64,000 nucleotides of DNA from Amycolatopsis alba DSM 44262 (GTDB lineage: Bacteria > Actinomycetota > Actinomycetes > Mycobacteriales > Pseudonocardiaceae): positions 9,695,605 to 9,759,604 of the forward strand of contig NZ_KB913032.1 in the NCBI RefSeq assembly GCF_000384215.1, given 5' to 3'. The notes under the pieces are model-generated. The model searched no databases. It saw only the letters and a program-made list of their open reading frames with translations, and was not told the origin of the DNA. Position 1 is the stretch's first letter. Each line of letters begins with the position of its first letter. Positions 26,818-36,570 of this stretch are shown in pieces. Made by a program: the position numbers and the translations under genes.

Positions 26818-27093
26818 GGGGACGCTGCGCCACAGCTGGCCGACCAGGCCTTGCACATCACGTCTGCGGTTCAGCTGATCGGGTACCGCCACGTCATCGG
26901 CACCCTGTGGGCGGTGGACGACGGGTCGGCCCGCACGATCGCCGTGACCTTCTACAGCCGCTTGCTGTCCGACTCCGGCAGCCTGGACACCACCATCTCT
27001 GCGTCGGCCCTGCAGGCGGCCGTTGTCGACGTCAGGGACTCGATGCCGGGCGTTCCGAGCCACTGGGCAGGACACGTCCACGTCGGACACTGA
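26818..27093 (+). pseudogene. CHAT-domain C-terminal fragment
   Basis: About 90 residues matching the end of a CHAT (caspase-HetF-associated with TPRs) protease: LADQALHITSAVQLIGYRHV, IGTLWAVDDGSA, a variable helix, and PSHWAGHVHVGH. The catalytic His and Cys lie upstream in intact proteins and are absent here. CHAT proteases are common effectors next to STAND ATPases; this fragment lies 0.5 kb before a complete STAND locus and suggests an earlier effector was lost. Confidence 0.75.
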
Positions 27094-27624
27094 CCGGCGG
27101 ACCGTCGGCGCGCGCACTATCAGCCTGCGATGTCGGCTCCGCGGCAGCGTTCGATTGCTTGGTAGGTCAAAGGCCACCGGGATGCTCTGAGGGCAGCTAA
27201 CGGGATCCTTCGCGCCGTCGTCGCACACTTGCGGTAAGCCAGGGAGCGGCGATCGGCACGCCGCCCTGATCGTGGGGTCGCCAGCCGTAGCCCGACCGGC
27301 GATCTTTTCGTGCCGGACGATCTCCTTGTGCCACATGTGGTCTCCACACAGTAGCCATCCGTGCGTCGCAACTGCCTCGGCCGGAGGCATGGAATAACTG
27401 AGGAAGAGGCCCGTACGTACAACCCCTCGCTGGCCGGCGTTGTCGCGTTGGAGACCATGAAGTCGAGTGTCCAGAAATGGTTAACGAGATCCATGAAATG
27501 GTCACGGAGGGACGTCGACCAGCCATGTGAGGTGAACGGGACCTGAAAGGCCGAAGCGGCGCGCCCGACCTGGCGCGACGATGGAGTTCGTCAGGCACGG
27601 TTGGGGCCACTTGTCTGGAGAAAC
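27094..27624. other. Region upstream of the STAND operon, no gene supported
   Basis: About 530 bp between the CHAT fragment and the NB-ARC gene. Open frames cross it on the minus strand but their composition (runs of Arg, Pro, Ser) is that of shadows. It must contain the promoter of the three-gene STAND operon; no clear -35/-10 pair or operator stands out. Confidence 0.4.
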
Positions 27625-29727
27625 ATGGCGGATGACATACGCAACCTGGTTCGGTCGGACCAGATCGGCACAGCGATTCAGGCGGGGCTCGTGCATGGGG
27701 ATCTGCATGTGACCGGTGCACAGCCGCTCAGGACTCCGAGACAACTGCCAATGGCGCCGCGCTGGCACGTGGCACGCGAGCGTGAGCTCGGCAAACTGAC
27801 GGCTGTGTTGGAGGAGGGACGACCACCGCTGGTCGTCATCGAGGGCGCCGGAGGTGTTGGCAAGACGACGCTGGTGCTTCACTGGGCGCATTCCCGCAAA
27901 GATCGGTTCCCGGACGGACAACTCTTCGCCAACCTCAGGGGTTTCGACCCGCAAGCCGCTCCAGCCAAGCCTGCCACGGTATTGCGGGGGTTCCTCACCG
28001 TGCTCGGAGTCGAGCCCGCCGCGATCCCCGCAGACCCGGACGCCGCAGCGGCGCTATTTCGTAGCGCGGTGGCGGATCGGCGGATGATGATCGTGCTGGA
28101 CAACGCAAGAGACACCGATCAGGTGGCACCGCTGCTGCCTGGAACGCCGTCCTGCGCGGTGCTGGTGACGACGAGAATGCGGCTGTCCTCATTGCGCGTC
28201 CGGGGCGCCCACCTCATGCGGCTTGAGGCGATGGACGAGTCTGACGCCTCGGCGCTGCTCAGCCGGCTGTTGCCGGCCCATGCCGCCGAGAGAGAGTCCG
28301 AAGCAGTGTCGGCGATCGCGCACAGGTGCGGTGGGCTACCGCTCGCGCTGGCGATCGCCTCGGCCAGAGTTGCGGCGCACCCCGAATTCCCGATGTCGGT
28401 CCTCGCCGACGAACTGGAAGACGAGACGACGAGACTGAGCGCCTTCGACGCCGACGACGAGTCGGCGAGCCTGAGGGCGGTACTGTCCTGGTCGTCCGCG
28501 TCGCTGAACGACCGGCTGGGGCGAGCATTCGGACTGCTCGGTGTCGCGCCGCTGGGGGAGATCAGCATCGCTGCGGCGGCGTGCCTGTGGGCGGTGCCGC
28601 CCCGCGAAGCGGCCGCGATGTTTCGCTCCCTGGAGGCGGCGAATCTGGTACGCCAGCACGTACCCCAGAGGTTCCAGATGCACGACCTGGTGCGCCTGCA
28701 CGCCGCCGAACTGCCGTCTGGGGCGGAGTCGGCGTGGGCAGTGCAGAGGTTGGTGGCGTTTTATGCGTACACCGTCCGGACCGCCGATATCCTACTGTAT
28801 CCGCACCGGCACGCCTTCGAAGTTCCTGCCCTGCCTGACGGGTGCCACCCTTTGCGCCTGACCGATGAACCCTCAGCGATCGCTTGGTTTGGTGCGGAGC
28901 ACGCGTTGATTGCCGTCGTGCACCGGATCGCGGCCGACCGCAAGTGGTATGAGGCGATGTGGCACATCGCCCATGGCCTGGACACCTACCAATACCGGCT
29001 CGGTCTACTGGCGGAGAATGTGGCGTCGTCGCGTCTCGGACTGGAGGCGGCCATAGCAATCGGCTCCGTGCGGTTGCGCGCGTCGTCGTTGCGTCAACTC
29101 GGACGCGCTTGCACTCGCGCGGGCGATCTTGACGAGGCCGGGCGATGCCTCACGCAGGCCTTGAACCTCGAAGAAGAAGTCGGGTTCGCGATGGGGCAGG
29201 CGCACACCCACCACGATCTGCAACGGGTCCTGTCATTGCGGGGTGAGCACGAACAGGCGTTGCAGCACGCCATCTCCGCGATGGAGTTGTACAGGGCGGA
29301 GAGCAATCCCGTCGGCGAGGCGCACGCCCTCAACGCGCAGGGCTGGCAGCATGCACAGCTTGAGAACTTTGTTCTTGCCCGTGAGTGCTGTGAACACGCC
29401 TTGGCGCTACACAGCGCGCACGGCAACGTCAGCGGCCAAGCGAGCACGTTGGACGCGTTGGGATACATCGCTTGCCGGGACGGCCGCCTGGATCAGGCCG
29501 TGGAGCACTTTGCGGCAGCCGTGCGACAGGCGAACCAGCTCGGAAACGTCTTCGCTGAGGCCGAGTACACCGAGCATCTGGCCGACGTCCTCGCGTACCA
29601 GGGAGACGCGGAGAAAGCACACCGAATGCTGCGCGTGGCGTACGATCTCTTCCTCTCGCAGCACCGAATCGACGATGCGGATCGCGTACAGGTGCGATTG
29701 TCCAGGCAGGCTCCGCGAAAGGGTTAG
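27625..29727 (+). CDS. NB-ARC/TPR STAND protein (AfsR-like without SARP domain)
   Basis: 700 residues from the ATG at 27625 behind GGAG. A short N-terminal segment (DDIRNLVRSDQIGTAIQAG, VHGDLHVTG) of the type that links effector-associated modules to NTPases is followed by NB-ARC: Walker A EGAGGVGKTTL near 71-81, Walker B RMMIVLDNARDT, GGLPLALAI, a winged helix and MHDLVRLHAA. The C-terminal 250 residues are TPR repeats (GRACTRAGDLDEAGRCLTQA, ALGYIACRDGRLDQAVEHF). STAND ATPases oligomerise on sensing a trigger. First gene of a three-gene operon ending in a SEFIR/TIR-like protein; sensor/signal role inferred. Confidence 0.88.
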   Translation: MADDIRNLVRSDQIGTAIQAGLVHGDLHVTGAQPLRTPRQLPMAPRWHVARERELGKLTAVLEEGRPPLVVIEGAGGVGKTTLVLHWAHSRKDRFPDGQLFANLRGFDPQAAPAKPATVLRGFLTVLGVEPAAIPADPDAAAALFRSAVADRRMMIVLDNARDTDQVAPLLPGTPSCAVLVTTRMRLSSLRVRGAHLMRLEAMDESDASALLSRLLPAHAAERESEAVSAIAHRCGGLPLALAIASARVAAHPEFPMSVLADELEDETTRLSAFDADDESASLRAVLSWSSASLNDRLGRAFGLLGVAPLGEISIAAAACLWAVPPREAAAMFRSLEAANLVRQHVPQRFQMHDLVRLHAAELPSGAESAWAVQRLVAFYAYTVRTADILLYPHRHAFEVPALPDGCHPLRLTDEPSAIAWFGAEHALIAVVHRIAADRKWYEAMWHIAHGLDTYQYRLGLLAENVASSRLGLEAAIAIGSVRLRASSLRQLGRACTRAGDLDEAGRCLTQALNLEEEVGFAMGQAHTHHDLQRVLSLRGEHEQALQHAISAMELYRAESNPVGEAHALNAQGWQHAQLENFVLARECCEHALALHSAHGNVSGQASTLDALGYIACRDGRLDQAVEHFAAAVRQANQLGNVFAEAEYTEHLADVLAYQGDAEKAHRMLRVAYDLFLSQHRIDDADRVQVRLSRQAPRKG

Positions 29728-29737
29728 ATTGACCTCG

Positions 29738-32700
29738 ATGGAAAGCATGAAAGCCAAGAACGGTCAGCTGCCAGAACCCGCGTTGGGCGTTGTGCGCGCG
29801 GCGCTCACCAGCCTCGTCACGGGCCACCCAGTCCTTGGTCTCGCAGGGTCGGTGGCCCGGCTGTGTGTCGAACCGGCGGGCGGGGGCACATTGATCGGCA
29901 TCGACGTCGCTGGAGGCAAACCAGGTCCTGGCAGGCTCAACGTGCGCGTCCTGCCCGCCGAAGTGGATGACGACGTGATTGCCGAGCTGATGGACTCCGC
30001 GCCGCTGGACCTGGCGACCGTGCTGGCCGTGGTGGGCGAAGGGCCTTCGGACGTGCCGAGATCCATGATCAAAGCCCTGCGCTTGTTGGTGCGTACGGCA
30101 CGTACAACGGAAACCGTAGATGAATTCGTCGGCGCTATACTGCGCGCGGATCGAAGATCGTCAGCGCAGCAAGTTCTCAGCGTCCTCAATGGTAAGGCCT
30201 CCACTGATCACCAGCGTCGCCTTCTGTACGCGAAGTTCCGCCGCATGTGGATTCCGCGGCCGGTGGAATTCGAGGACCACTTCAGGGTCCGGCAAGGGCA
30301 GCCAGACCAGACCGCCAAGGTCAGCCGGCTGGTCGACGAGATCGTTCGAGAGTGGCCTCGCCCCGCAGACCTCTCCGCCGAGGCCCGCGAGGAGACACGC
30401 CGCATCGAGCGCGTGTTCGTAGTGCCACAGCTGGGTAGCCCCGCCGAGAACGTGACGCGACGATCCGTGGTGGAAGGCCTGGTAGCGCGCTTCGCCGACA
30501 CCCGCGGTTCGGTGCACGCGGCGATCGTCGCCACATCGGGTATGGGCAAGTCCGCGCTGGCCGTCCGGCTGTGTCACCTACTGGAGGAGAACTACCGCGT
30601 CGTCGGCTGGCTCTCCGCCGACGACGCCACCGCGTGGCGGACGTCCGTCGCACTGCTCGCCGAACGGCTCGGTTTGGCGGAGGACGACCCCGCGCACGTC
30701 TTAGACGCGCTGGTCGAGCGCGGCCCGGCCCTGATCGTGGTGGACGACGCCCCGGAGCCCGCGCTGTTCGCCACGTCGCTGCCGTCGAGGCCGGGGCTGC
30801 ACGTGCTCGTCACCTCGCAGTCGGCGCGCTGGAGGTCGGCCGCCCATGTCGTGGAGCTGGATCCGCTCACCATTGGTGAGTCCGTCGATTACCTGCTGGC
30901 GCGCACCGACGCGGAGGACGAGGACCTGGCACGCGCCGTTGCGGAGAGGGTGAGCGGCCATCCGTTCGCACTGGAGCAGACCGCTGCCGCTGTCGTCGAC
31001 GGGATCTCCCTGCGCGGGTGGTTGGAACGCCATCATGAGCGCGTGTCCGCGCCGCGCTCGGCCTGGGAGGTGCGCATCGGCCTCCTGCGAGAACGCCGTG
31101 TCGACGCGCTGGCCGTGTTGCAGATTCTTTCGTGCGCGGGCAAAGGCGCGGTGCCCGCCGAACTCCTCGCCGGGCTTCGCGAAGATCCCGATGACGAGGT
31201 CACCCTGTTGTGCAGGGACACGGCGCGACGTGACGCCGCCGTCACCGAACTGCGTGCACAAAACCTGGTTCGCACCGGTGCCGACGAGGAAACGCTGCTC
31301 GTGCACCCGCTGCTCGCCGAACTGGTCAGGGACGATCCCGAGTTCGATGTCGGGTACGCCGCGCTGAAGGTCGGCGCTGCGGCGGGCGACCTTATCCGCG
31401 AACTTGATGTCGACGACACAACTCAGTGGTCCCGCGTGCTGGGGCTGAGCAGTGCGGCGGTCGCAGCGTCCCGGCTCGTCCAGCGTGAACGTGAACGCGA
31501 GCCACGCCTGCTCTCCGCAGATCGCGCACAGCGGTACGCGAACCACGCGTTGTGGCTTCCAGCCGCCTACCTCCAAGAGCGCGGAAACGCACGCGGTGCG
31601 TATCGGGCGCGTCTGCTCGGAATCGCCCTGCACGGTGACGAGGCTGCGGCCGCTGCGGTACGTGACTGGTCCGGCGATGTGTCGGACACGTTTACCGACC
31701 TCGAGTCGGCGGAGATCGTGCCGGCTGCGGAGCTGGGCCAGGTCGCCCGCGGGCTTCGCAGTCAGTCAGTGGCGCGCTGGCTCAACGAGAATTCGATCCT
31801 GATCTCTGACGTGGACATGCCCGCCGCCGAGGCGTACGGCCGCCGCGCCTTGGAGATCATGCCGCGACGAGCGCCAGGTCCCGCTCCCGAAACGGCGGAC
31901 GATGTCCCGTGGCGCGAGCGCGTTCGCGTCGAGATCCTCGACAACCTCGGTTTCCTGGTGTCGCTGGGACCGCGGCGTCAGGAGGCGTTGCGAATCTTCG
32001 ACGCCGGGCTGCGGTTGCAACTGTCCTTTCCGGACGGGAAAAACTGCGGCAAGTACACTGAGCTCGTCAACGACCGGGCACTCGTGCTTATGGAGAACGG
32101 GCACTACGTCGACGCGAGGACCGAGTTCACTCGTGCCTTGGAGACTTCGCTCGACCACCTCGATCCCAGTGTCGAGCACAACATCGGGAACAATGTCGCC
32201 AGAACCGAGCACCTCACCTGGTTTCTCCGAGCCGCGCACGAACGCCTCCGTCGCGGACTCGACTTCCTTCTGGATCGGCACTCGCCTCAGGACAGCAGCG
32301 TCCTGATCCAGCAGTGCAACCTGGGGTTGGTCGCCTACGACCTGGGCTTTACCGGTGAAGGGTTCGAGCTGGTGCACGGCAGCTGGAAAACCGCGGCGGA
32401 CCGGCTCGGCGAGGACGACCGCGAGACGATGATTCGCCGGATGATGCTCGCCGATCTGCAGGTCTTTCGCGGTGAATTCGCGGCCGCCAACGACGCGGTG
32501 CTCGCCGACCTCCGCCTCACCCCGGCGAACGGCGATACGGAGTCGGTGTGGATTCCACTGCGCCGAGTGCAGTCGGCGTGGGTTACGGGTGTGGCCGCTC
32601 TTCCACCTGGCAGCGCTCGAAAACTGGCCCAGGAGCTCGCAGCGACCTTCGGAGATCGCGGAGTGCACGCTGCTCTCTCAATGGACTTCCACACCGCGTG

Positions 32701-33256
32701 GGCACTGGCCGGTAGCGGTGAATCAGACGAGAACGACGTTCGCGTGGCGGCGCGCGCCGTGCGCGTGCGCGAAGCCGCCGTCGGCGCCACGCACCCGACC
32801 ACCTCGCTTGCCCGCGCGCGGCACGCGCTCCTGCGTTCCAACACGACAGGCCGGCCGTTGCGGGCCAGCGGGGTTCGGCCGCTGCTCGACAGCCTCGACT
32901 CTTTGTGCGGCGCGGAGTCCGGCGGTTTCGACGCTGATCTGGCGAGGCATGGCCAGCCACCTGTGGATCCGGCACGACCCGGCTGGGAGGCGGGCAGGCT
33001 CACACACCTGCTCGCAGACGAAGTCGTCGATCTCGACGCGGGCGAACGGCTCTGCTGGCAGGCCAACGTCGGCAGGCTGGCTGCTCTCGCGAAGCTGCCG
33101 GACGCGGAGATCCCCCTTCGAGAAGCCGCGTCGGGAAGCGCGGCGTTGTACGGCCGATATCACCCGTGGACCCTGCTGCGGAGGGCGACCGCGGCCGTTG
33201 TCGTCGGCGACACCGAGCAGTTGCGAGCGGTGCTCATAGATCCACTTTGGACGTAG
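29738..33256 (+). CDS. Large STAND ATPase with TPR-like C-terminus
   Basis: 1172 residues from ATG 29738; an in-frame TTG at 29729 behind AAAGGG is an alternative. The N-terminal 220 residues (EPALGVVRAALTSLVTGHPV and onward) look like an effector-associated region. Then a P-loop ATSGMGKSALAVRLC near 263-277, Walker B ALIVVDDAPEP, VTSQSARWRS and HPFALEQTAAA as in NB-ARC proteins, followed by 600 helical residues with TPR-like spacing (GLRLQLSFPDGK, DRALVLMENGHYVDARTEFT). It follows the first STAND gene by 10 bp and precedes the SEFIR gene by 10 bp. Two STAND sensors in one operon is unusual. Confidence 0.82.
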   Translation: MESMKAKNGQLPEPALGVVRAALTSLVTGHPVLGLAGSVARLCVEPAGGGTLIGIDVAGGKPGPGRLNVRVLPAEVDDDVIAELMDSAPLDLATVLAVVGEGPSDVPRSMIKALRLLVRTARTTETVDEFVGAILRADRRSSAQQVLSVLNGKASTDHQRRLLYAKFRRMWIPRPVEFEDHFRVRQGQPDQTAKVSRLVDEIVREWPRPADLSAEAREETRRIERVFVVPQLGSPAENVTRRSVVEGLVARFADTRGSVHAAIVATSGMGKSALAVRLCHLLEENYRVVGWLSADDATAWRTSVALLAERLGLAEDDPAHVLDALVERGPALIVVDDAPEPALFATSLPSRPGLHVLVTSQSARWRSAAHVVELDPLTIGESVDYLLARTDAEDEDLARAVAERVSGHPFALEQTAAAVVDGISLRGWLERHHERVSAPRSAWEVRIGLLRERRVDALAVLQILSCAGKGAVPAELLAGLREDPDDEVTLLCRDTARRDAAVTELRAQNLVRTGADEETLLVHPLLAELVRDDPEFDVGYAALKVGAAAGDLIRELDVDDTTQWSRVLGLSSAAVAASRLVQREREREPRLLSADRAQRYANHALWLPAAYLQERGNARGAYRARLLGIALHGDEAAAAAVRDWSGDVSDTFTDLESAEIVPAAELGQVARGLRSQSVARWLNENSILISDVDMPAAEAYGRRALEIMPRRAPGPAPETADDVPWRERVRVEILDNLGFLVSLGPRRQEALRIFDAGLRLQLSFPDGKNCGKYTELVNDRALVLMENGHYVDARTEFTRALETSLDHLDPSVEHNIGNNVARTEHLTWFLRAAHERLRRGLDFLLDRHSPQDSSVLIQQCNLGLVAYDLGFTGEGFELVHGSWKTAADRLGEDDRETMIRRMMLADLQVFRGEFAAANDAVLADLRLTPANGDTESVWIPLRRVQSAWVTGVAALPPGSARKLAQELAATFGDRGVHAALSMDFHTAWALAGSGESDENDVRVAARAVRVREAAVGATHPTTSLARARHALLRSNTTGRPLRASGVRPLLDSLDSLCGAESGGFDADLARHGQPPVDPARPGWEAGRLTHLLADEVVDLDAGERLCWQANVGRLAALAKLPDAEIPLREAASGSAALYGRYHPWTLLRRATAAVVVGDTEQLRAVLIDPLWT

Positions 33257-33266
33257 GAAGCGAGAC

Positions 33267-34379
33267 ATGGACCAGCTGCCGGTGTTCATCACATGGGCGC
33301 ACGCCGACTACCGAGCGTCCGCCCTGCAAACGCAGGCGTGGAAGACGATGGTGTACGACTTCGCGCACCTGCTCGGGAACTACGTCCATGTAGACGCGGA
33401 CCTTTTCCACTACACGGATGCCGGGATGAACTGGACGGAGTACGGTCCGCGTGCCGTTGAGGCGGCCGGCACTGTCCTGATGATCAGCAGCAAGGCCTTC
33501 TGGGAGCGCTGGAAGGGAGAGAACCGGCCGGACGAGGGTGCCGGTGCGGTGCGCGAGATGGACGCGCTGAAAGGCATCTTCAACCGCGATCAGCAGGAGT
33601 TTCAGCGCAAGGCTGTGATCGTGCTGCTGCCAGAGGAATTGGACGCGCTCATCCCGAACGAACTGCACCGCGTTGCGTGGTTCAAAGTCACCAGCATCGA
33701 TCTGGCCGGTGTCGAGACCTTGCTGCGCAGGTTGCTCGGCGAGCCGCTGCACGTGCAGGCCGACGAGAAGATCCGGCCCGACTTGCCCCCGTACCAGCCT
33801 GGCAGCGGATCCCGTAAGGATGGTCCGGCTTTCGGCATACCTGCCGACAGGGCTGATTTGTTGAACGAGCAGCGTGCGCAGCGCCGATCTGGACAGGAGC
33901 CGCACGACGTCGGGCAGGTAGTGAAAGAAGCCCTGCAGGTTCGGCTGCCTAAGGTGCAGCCCGAGACCTTCAGTAAGTTCCAGGAGCTTCTGAACGTCTA
34001 CGAGTACCTGGCGACCAGCCTGCGAGATGCTGGCGACCTGCTCGCCAGATCGGGTTTTCCGACGTCGGTGCGGCGAACGGACGAGCGGATCACGCTGCGC
34101 GTCGAACGCTTGGGAAGCATCGTTTACGCGCTCGACATTATGTTTGGCAGTGGGCTGGGCCGTAATGACCAACTGACGTTCAGCTTCAACGGCGGCAGCG
34201 GTTACAACGCCCGACTAGAGGTGGTCTACAACATAGAAGCGCAGCGTTCGGCTGTGAAGGTGTTCGACCTGTCGCTACTCTCGAACTTCGGCAGATCTGA
34301 CGAAGTCATATCGAAAGAAGAATTCTTTCAGAAGTTGTGGGATCGAATCATCGAGACCGTCGAGCGTCAAGTTCGATAA
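33267..34379 (+). CDS. SEFIR/TIR-like effector protein
   Basis: 370 residues. The N-terminal 150 residues fit the SEFIR (TIR-related) fold: VFITWAHADY at the first strand, WKTMVYDFAHLL helix, VHVDADLFHY, NWTEYGPRAVEAAGTVLMIS, and FWERWKG. SEFIR and TIR domains mediate oligomeric signalling or NAD+ cleavage. The middle is a linker; the C-terminal 120 residues (NVYEYLATSLRDAGDLLARS, then strands) are unrecognised and could be a sensor or binding module. It is the last gene of the STAND operon and its likely output. No catalytic Glu is assigned with confidence. Confidence 0.72.
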   Translation: MDQLPVFITWAHADYRASALQTQAWKTMVYDFAHLLGNYVHVDADLFHYTDAGMNWTEYGPRAVEAAGTVLMISSKAFWERWKGENRPDEGAGAVREMDALKGIFNRDQQEFQRKAVIVLLPEELDALIPNELHRVAWFKVTSIDLAGVETLLRRLLGEPLHVQADEKIRPDLPPYQPGSGSRKDGPAFGIPADRADLLNEQRAQRRSGQEPHDVGQVVKEALQVRLPKVQPETFSKFQELLNVYEYLATSLRDAGDLLARSGFPTSVRRTDERITLRVERLGSIVYALDIMFGSGLGRNDQLTFSFNGGSGYNARLEVVYNIEAQRSAVKVFDLSLLSNFGRSDEVISKEEFFQKLWDRIIETVERQVR

Positions 34380-34551
34380 TGATTACAGTGTTGGGGCCTG
34401 CGATAACGGGTGACCGCAGGCATCACCAGCACACCGGCGTGGGCTCGGTGCGGTGACAGGTTGCCCGTCGAAGCTGGTGTGCTCAGAATTACGAAGCGCT
34501 CACTACTTGCGCACCTCGCCGCGGAGCCGTTCAGTGCCGTTGACCTGCGGT

Positions 34552-34765
34552 TTGGTGCGGTTGACCGCACGGCAGGGTCCGGGCGGCGTCAGCGATGACA
34601 TAGGCGTCGCGGGCGTCGGTTTCAGCGTTGCCTGGGTAGGGGTCAGAGATGCGGCGCATCGCCAGCCCAGGCAGGTAGGCCACGTCGTGGCCGCAGGCAC
34701 AGGCCACCGCGACCGGCAGCGCCTCGGGCTGCTGTGGGTCTGCGCGGCCAGCTGGCCCTCCGCAT
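34552..34765 (-). pseudogene. IS110-family transposase fragment
   Basis: The minus strand encodes ALPVAVACACGHDVAYLPGL, AMRRISDPYPGN and TDARDAYVIADAARTLP, the conserved heart of IS110-family DEDD transposases, in one short frame without start or either catalytic end. About 70 residues survive. It lies just outside the left edge of the conjugative element. Confidence 0.75.
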
Positions 34766-34950
34766 TTTGGTCACGCCGGCACGGGGCCCTTGATTTGCCG
34801 GTCGAGGTCAAGCCGGGTGCTGCGTGAGCCGCGTTTCGTCATCGAACCCGACATCGCTCGCGGCGCCGACCCCGGCCCCGGATCTGCCGGTGACCGCTGT
34901 CTCAGCCTTCGGCGTCGCCATCGCCCGCCTGCTCACCCTTACCCGCGCAA

Positions 34951-34979
34951 AGAAGCGGGGCACGACGTGCCCGGCTTCT
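34951..34979 (-). terminator. Terminator after the integrase gene
   Basis: AGAAGCGGGGCAC and GTGCCCGGCTTCT (34951-34979) pair around a 3-nt loop (two G opposite G/C positions as single mismatches). Read on the minus strand it follows the integrase stop by 27 bp and is followed by TTT, so it should terminate the integrase transcript. It also lies near the expected left attachment site. Confidence 0.6.
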
Positions 34980-35005
34980 TGTTTCAAAGTGTTCCTGTAG
35001 CCGGA

Positions 35006-36484
35006 TCAGGCGGTGTGGCGGCGGTTGTGTCGTTGGTCGCGCGGGACGATGGCGGCGACGGCTTCGGCGGTGTCGCGGGCGAGTTCCGGTAGGACGTGGG
35101 CGTAGGTGTCTGCGGTGACCGCGATGGAGGAGTGTCCGAGTAACTCTTGCACGATTTTGAGGTCTGCTCCGGCGGCGATCATGAGGGTGGCCGCGCCGTG
35201 GCGTAGGTCGTGCAGGCGTACGGGTGGGAGTTCGGCGGCGTCGGCGATGCTGTGGAAGGCGTCGGTGAGCTTGGCTGGGTGCAGCGGGCTGCCGTCGCGT
35301 TCGGTGCACACCAGCTCGTGCTCGACCCAGTCTGTCCCGGCCGCCACGCGCAGTTCGTGCTGGTGTTTCTTCTGCCTTCGCAGCACCAGTGTGGTGGCCT
35401 CGTCGAGGGCGATGACGCGGCCGGAGGCTTCGCTCTTGGGTTCGCCGAACTCGGCCCTCCATCCCAACTGCACGATCGCGGTGGAGATGGTGATCGATCG
35501 GCTGGCCAGGTCGATGTTCCACCACGGTAGCCCGCAGGCTTCACCGCGTCGCAATCCCCGATAGGCGATGACGTGGAACAGCGCGTAATAAGGGTGGCCC
35601 TCGGCCTGGTCGAGGAATCGGCCGATCTGCTCGGGTGTCCACACCATGACCCGTGAGGGCTTCTGTCCGGTGCGCTGCCACCGCTCGACCCGGTCCGGGG
35701 TCCACACCAGAGCCTTCGGGCGTCGCCCGGAGGGCAGCTCAACGTAGGAGGCCGGGTTGAAGGTGATCTTCTGGGCGCGGATGGCGGCGTTCAGCGCGGC
35801 ACGCAGAGTGGCGCGATAGCGCTGCATGGTGGCCGCGCCCATGACTCGCATGCCGTGCGCGCTCTTCCGGACCTCTGGGTCGTCGCTGCTCTTGGCGGCC
35901 GTGATGGTGTCGTTGCGTTCGGCCATGGCATCGAACATGCGGGAGATGTGCTCGACGGTGAGCGTGTCGAGTCGGTAGTGACCCAGATGCGGGAGCAGCC
36001 AGTTGGTAATGTGGCGCTGGTAGGACAACCGGGTTCCTTCCCGGATCTTTTTGCGTGTCGCGATCCAGCTGGTCAGCCAGTGACCGACTGTCGGGATCGC
36101 GTCGAGGCTGGCGTTACCTGCGTCCAGCTGCTTGCCCACCGCCTCGGGCGTGGGAAACGGTTCTCCGGTACGCAGCCGGTCGTCGATGAGGTCACCGATC
36201 GTGGCGAGCGCGGCCTCGCCGCGTCGTTCGCCGAGCGTGAGGAGGTCGGCGATCTGGTCGAGCTGGTCTTGCGCAGCGGTCTGCGAGGCGAACCCGTGCC
36301 GCCTGCGGGTGCGGCGAGTCCCGTCGGGACGCTTGGGAAGTTCAGCTTGAAACGACCAGGTCCCGTGATTGGAGCTCCACATACCGTTGCCACGCTTGAG
36401 TTTCGGGCATTGAGTCCCGAGTTGCTTCCTGGTGCCGGGATCGGTGCAGGTACAGCGTTTGAATGTGCTGCCTTTGAACGTCAT
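35006..36484 (-). CDS. int: Tyrosine site-specific integrase of the conjugative element
   Basis: 492 residues from the ATG at 36484 with GGAAAGGA upstream; a longer frame exists but its first 98 residues are not protein-like. The N-terminal region holds a zinc-finger-like CTCTDPGTRKQLGTQC, then an arm-binding/core-binding part (HWLTSWIATRKKIREGTRLS). The catalytic domain has Arg in YRGLRRGEACGLPWW near 311, HDLRHG near 425, GHSS and the nucleophilic Tyr in TADTYAHVL near 460. It integrates and excises the element. The excisionase lies 86 bp upstream on the same strand. No tRNA gene is recognisable at its 3' side. Confidence 0.93.
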   Translation of the reverse strand: MTFKGSTFKRCTCTDPGTRKQLGTQCPKLKRGNGMWSSNHGTWSFQAELPKRPDGTRRTRRRHGFASQTAAQDQLDQIADLLTLGERRGEAALATIGDLIDDRLRTGEPFPTPEAVGKQLDAGNASLDAIPTVGHWLTSWIATRKKIREGTRLSYQRHITNWLLPHLGHYRLDTLTVEHISRMFDAMAERNDTITAAKSSDDPEVRKSAHGMRVMGAATMQRYRATLRAALNAAIRAQKITFNPASYVELPSGRRPKALVWTPDRVERWQRTGQKPSRVMVWTPEQIGRFLDQAEGHPYYALFHVIAYRGLRRGEACGLPWWNIDLASRSITISTAIVQLGWRAEFGEPKSEASGRVIALDEATTLVLRRQKKHQHELRVAAGTDWVEHELVCTERDGSPLHPAKLTDAFHSIADAAELPPVRLHDLRHGAATLMIAAGADLKIVQELLGHSSIAVTADTYAHVLPELARDTAEAVAAIVPRDQRHNRRHTA

Positions 36485-36570
36485 CGCGGATTTTTCCTTT
36501 CCCGCAATCCGTGGGGTCGTCGCGTTCGGACACCGGCCATGGACGCTCCAATACGTACAGAGGGGAAGCG

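Noticed and set aside
34780..35000. Possible tRNA gene as integration target
   Set aside because: No cloverleaf arms or TTCGA loop could be found next to the integrase end.
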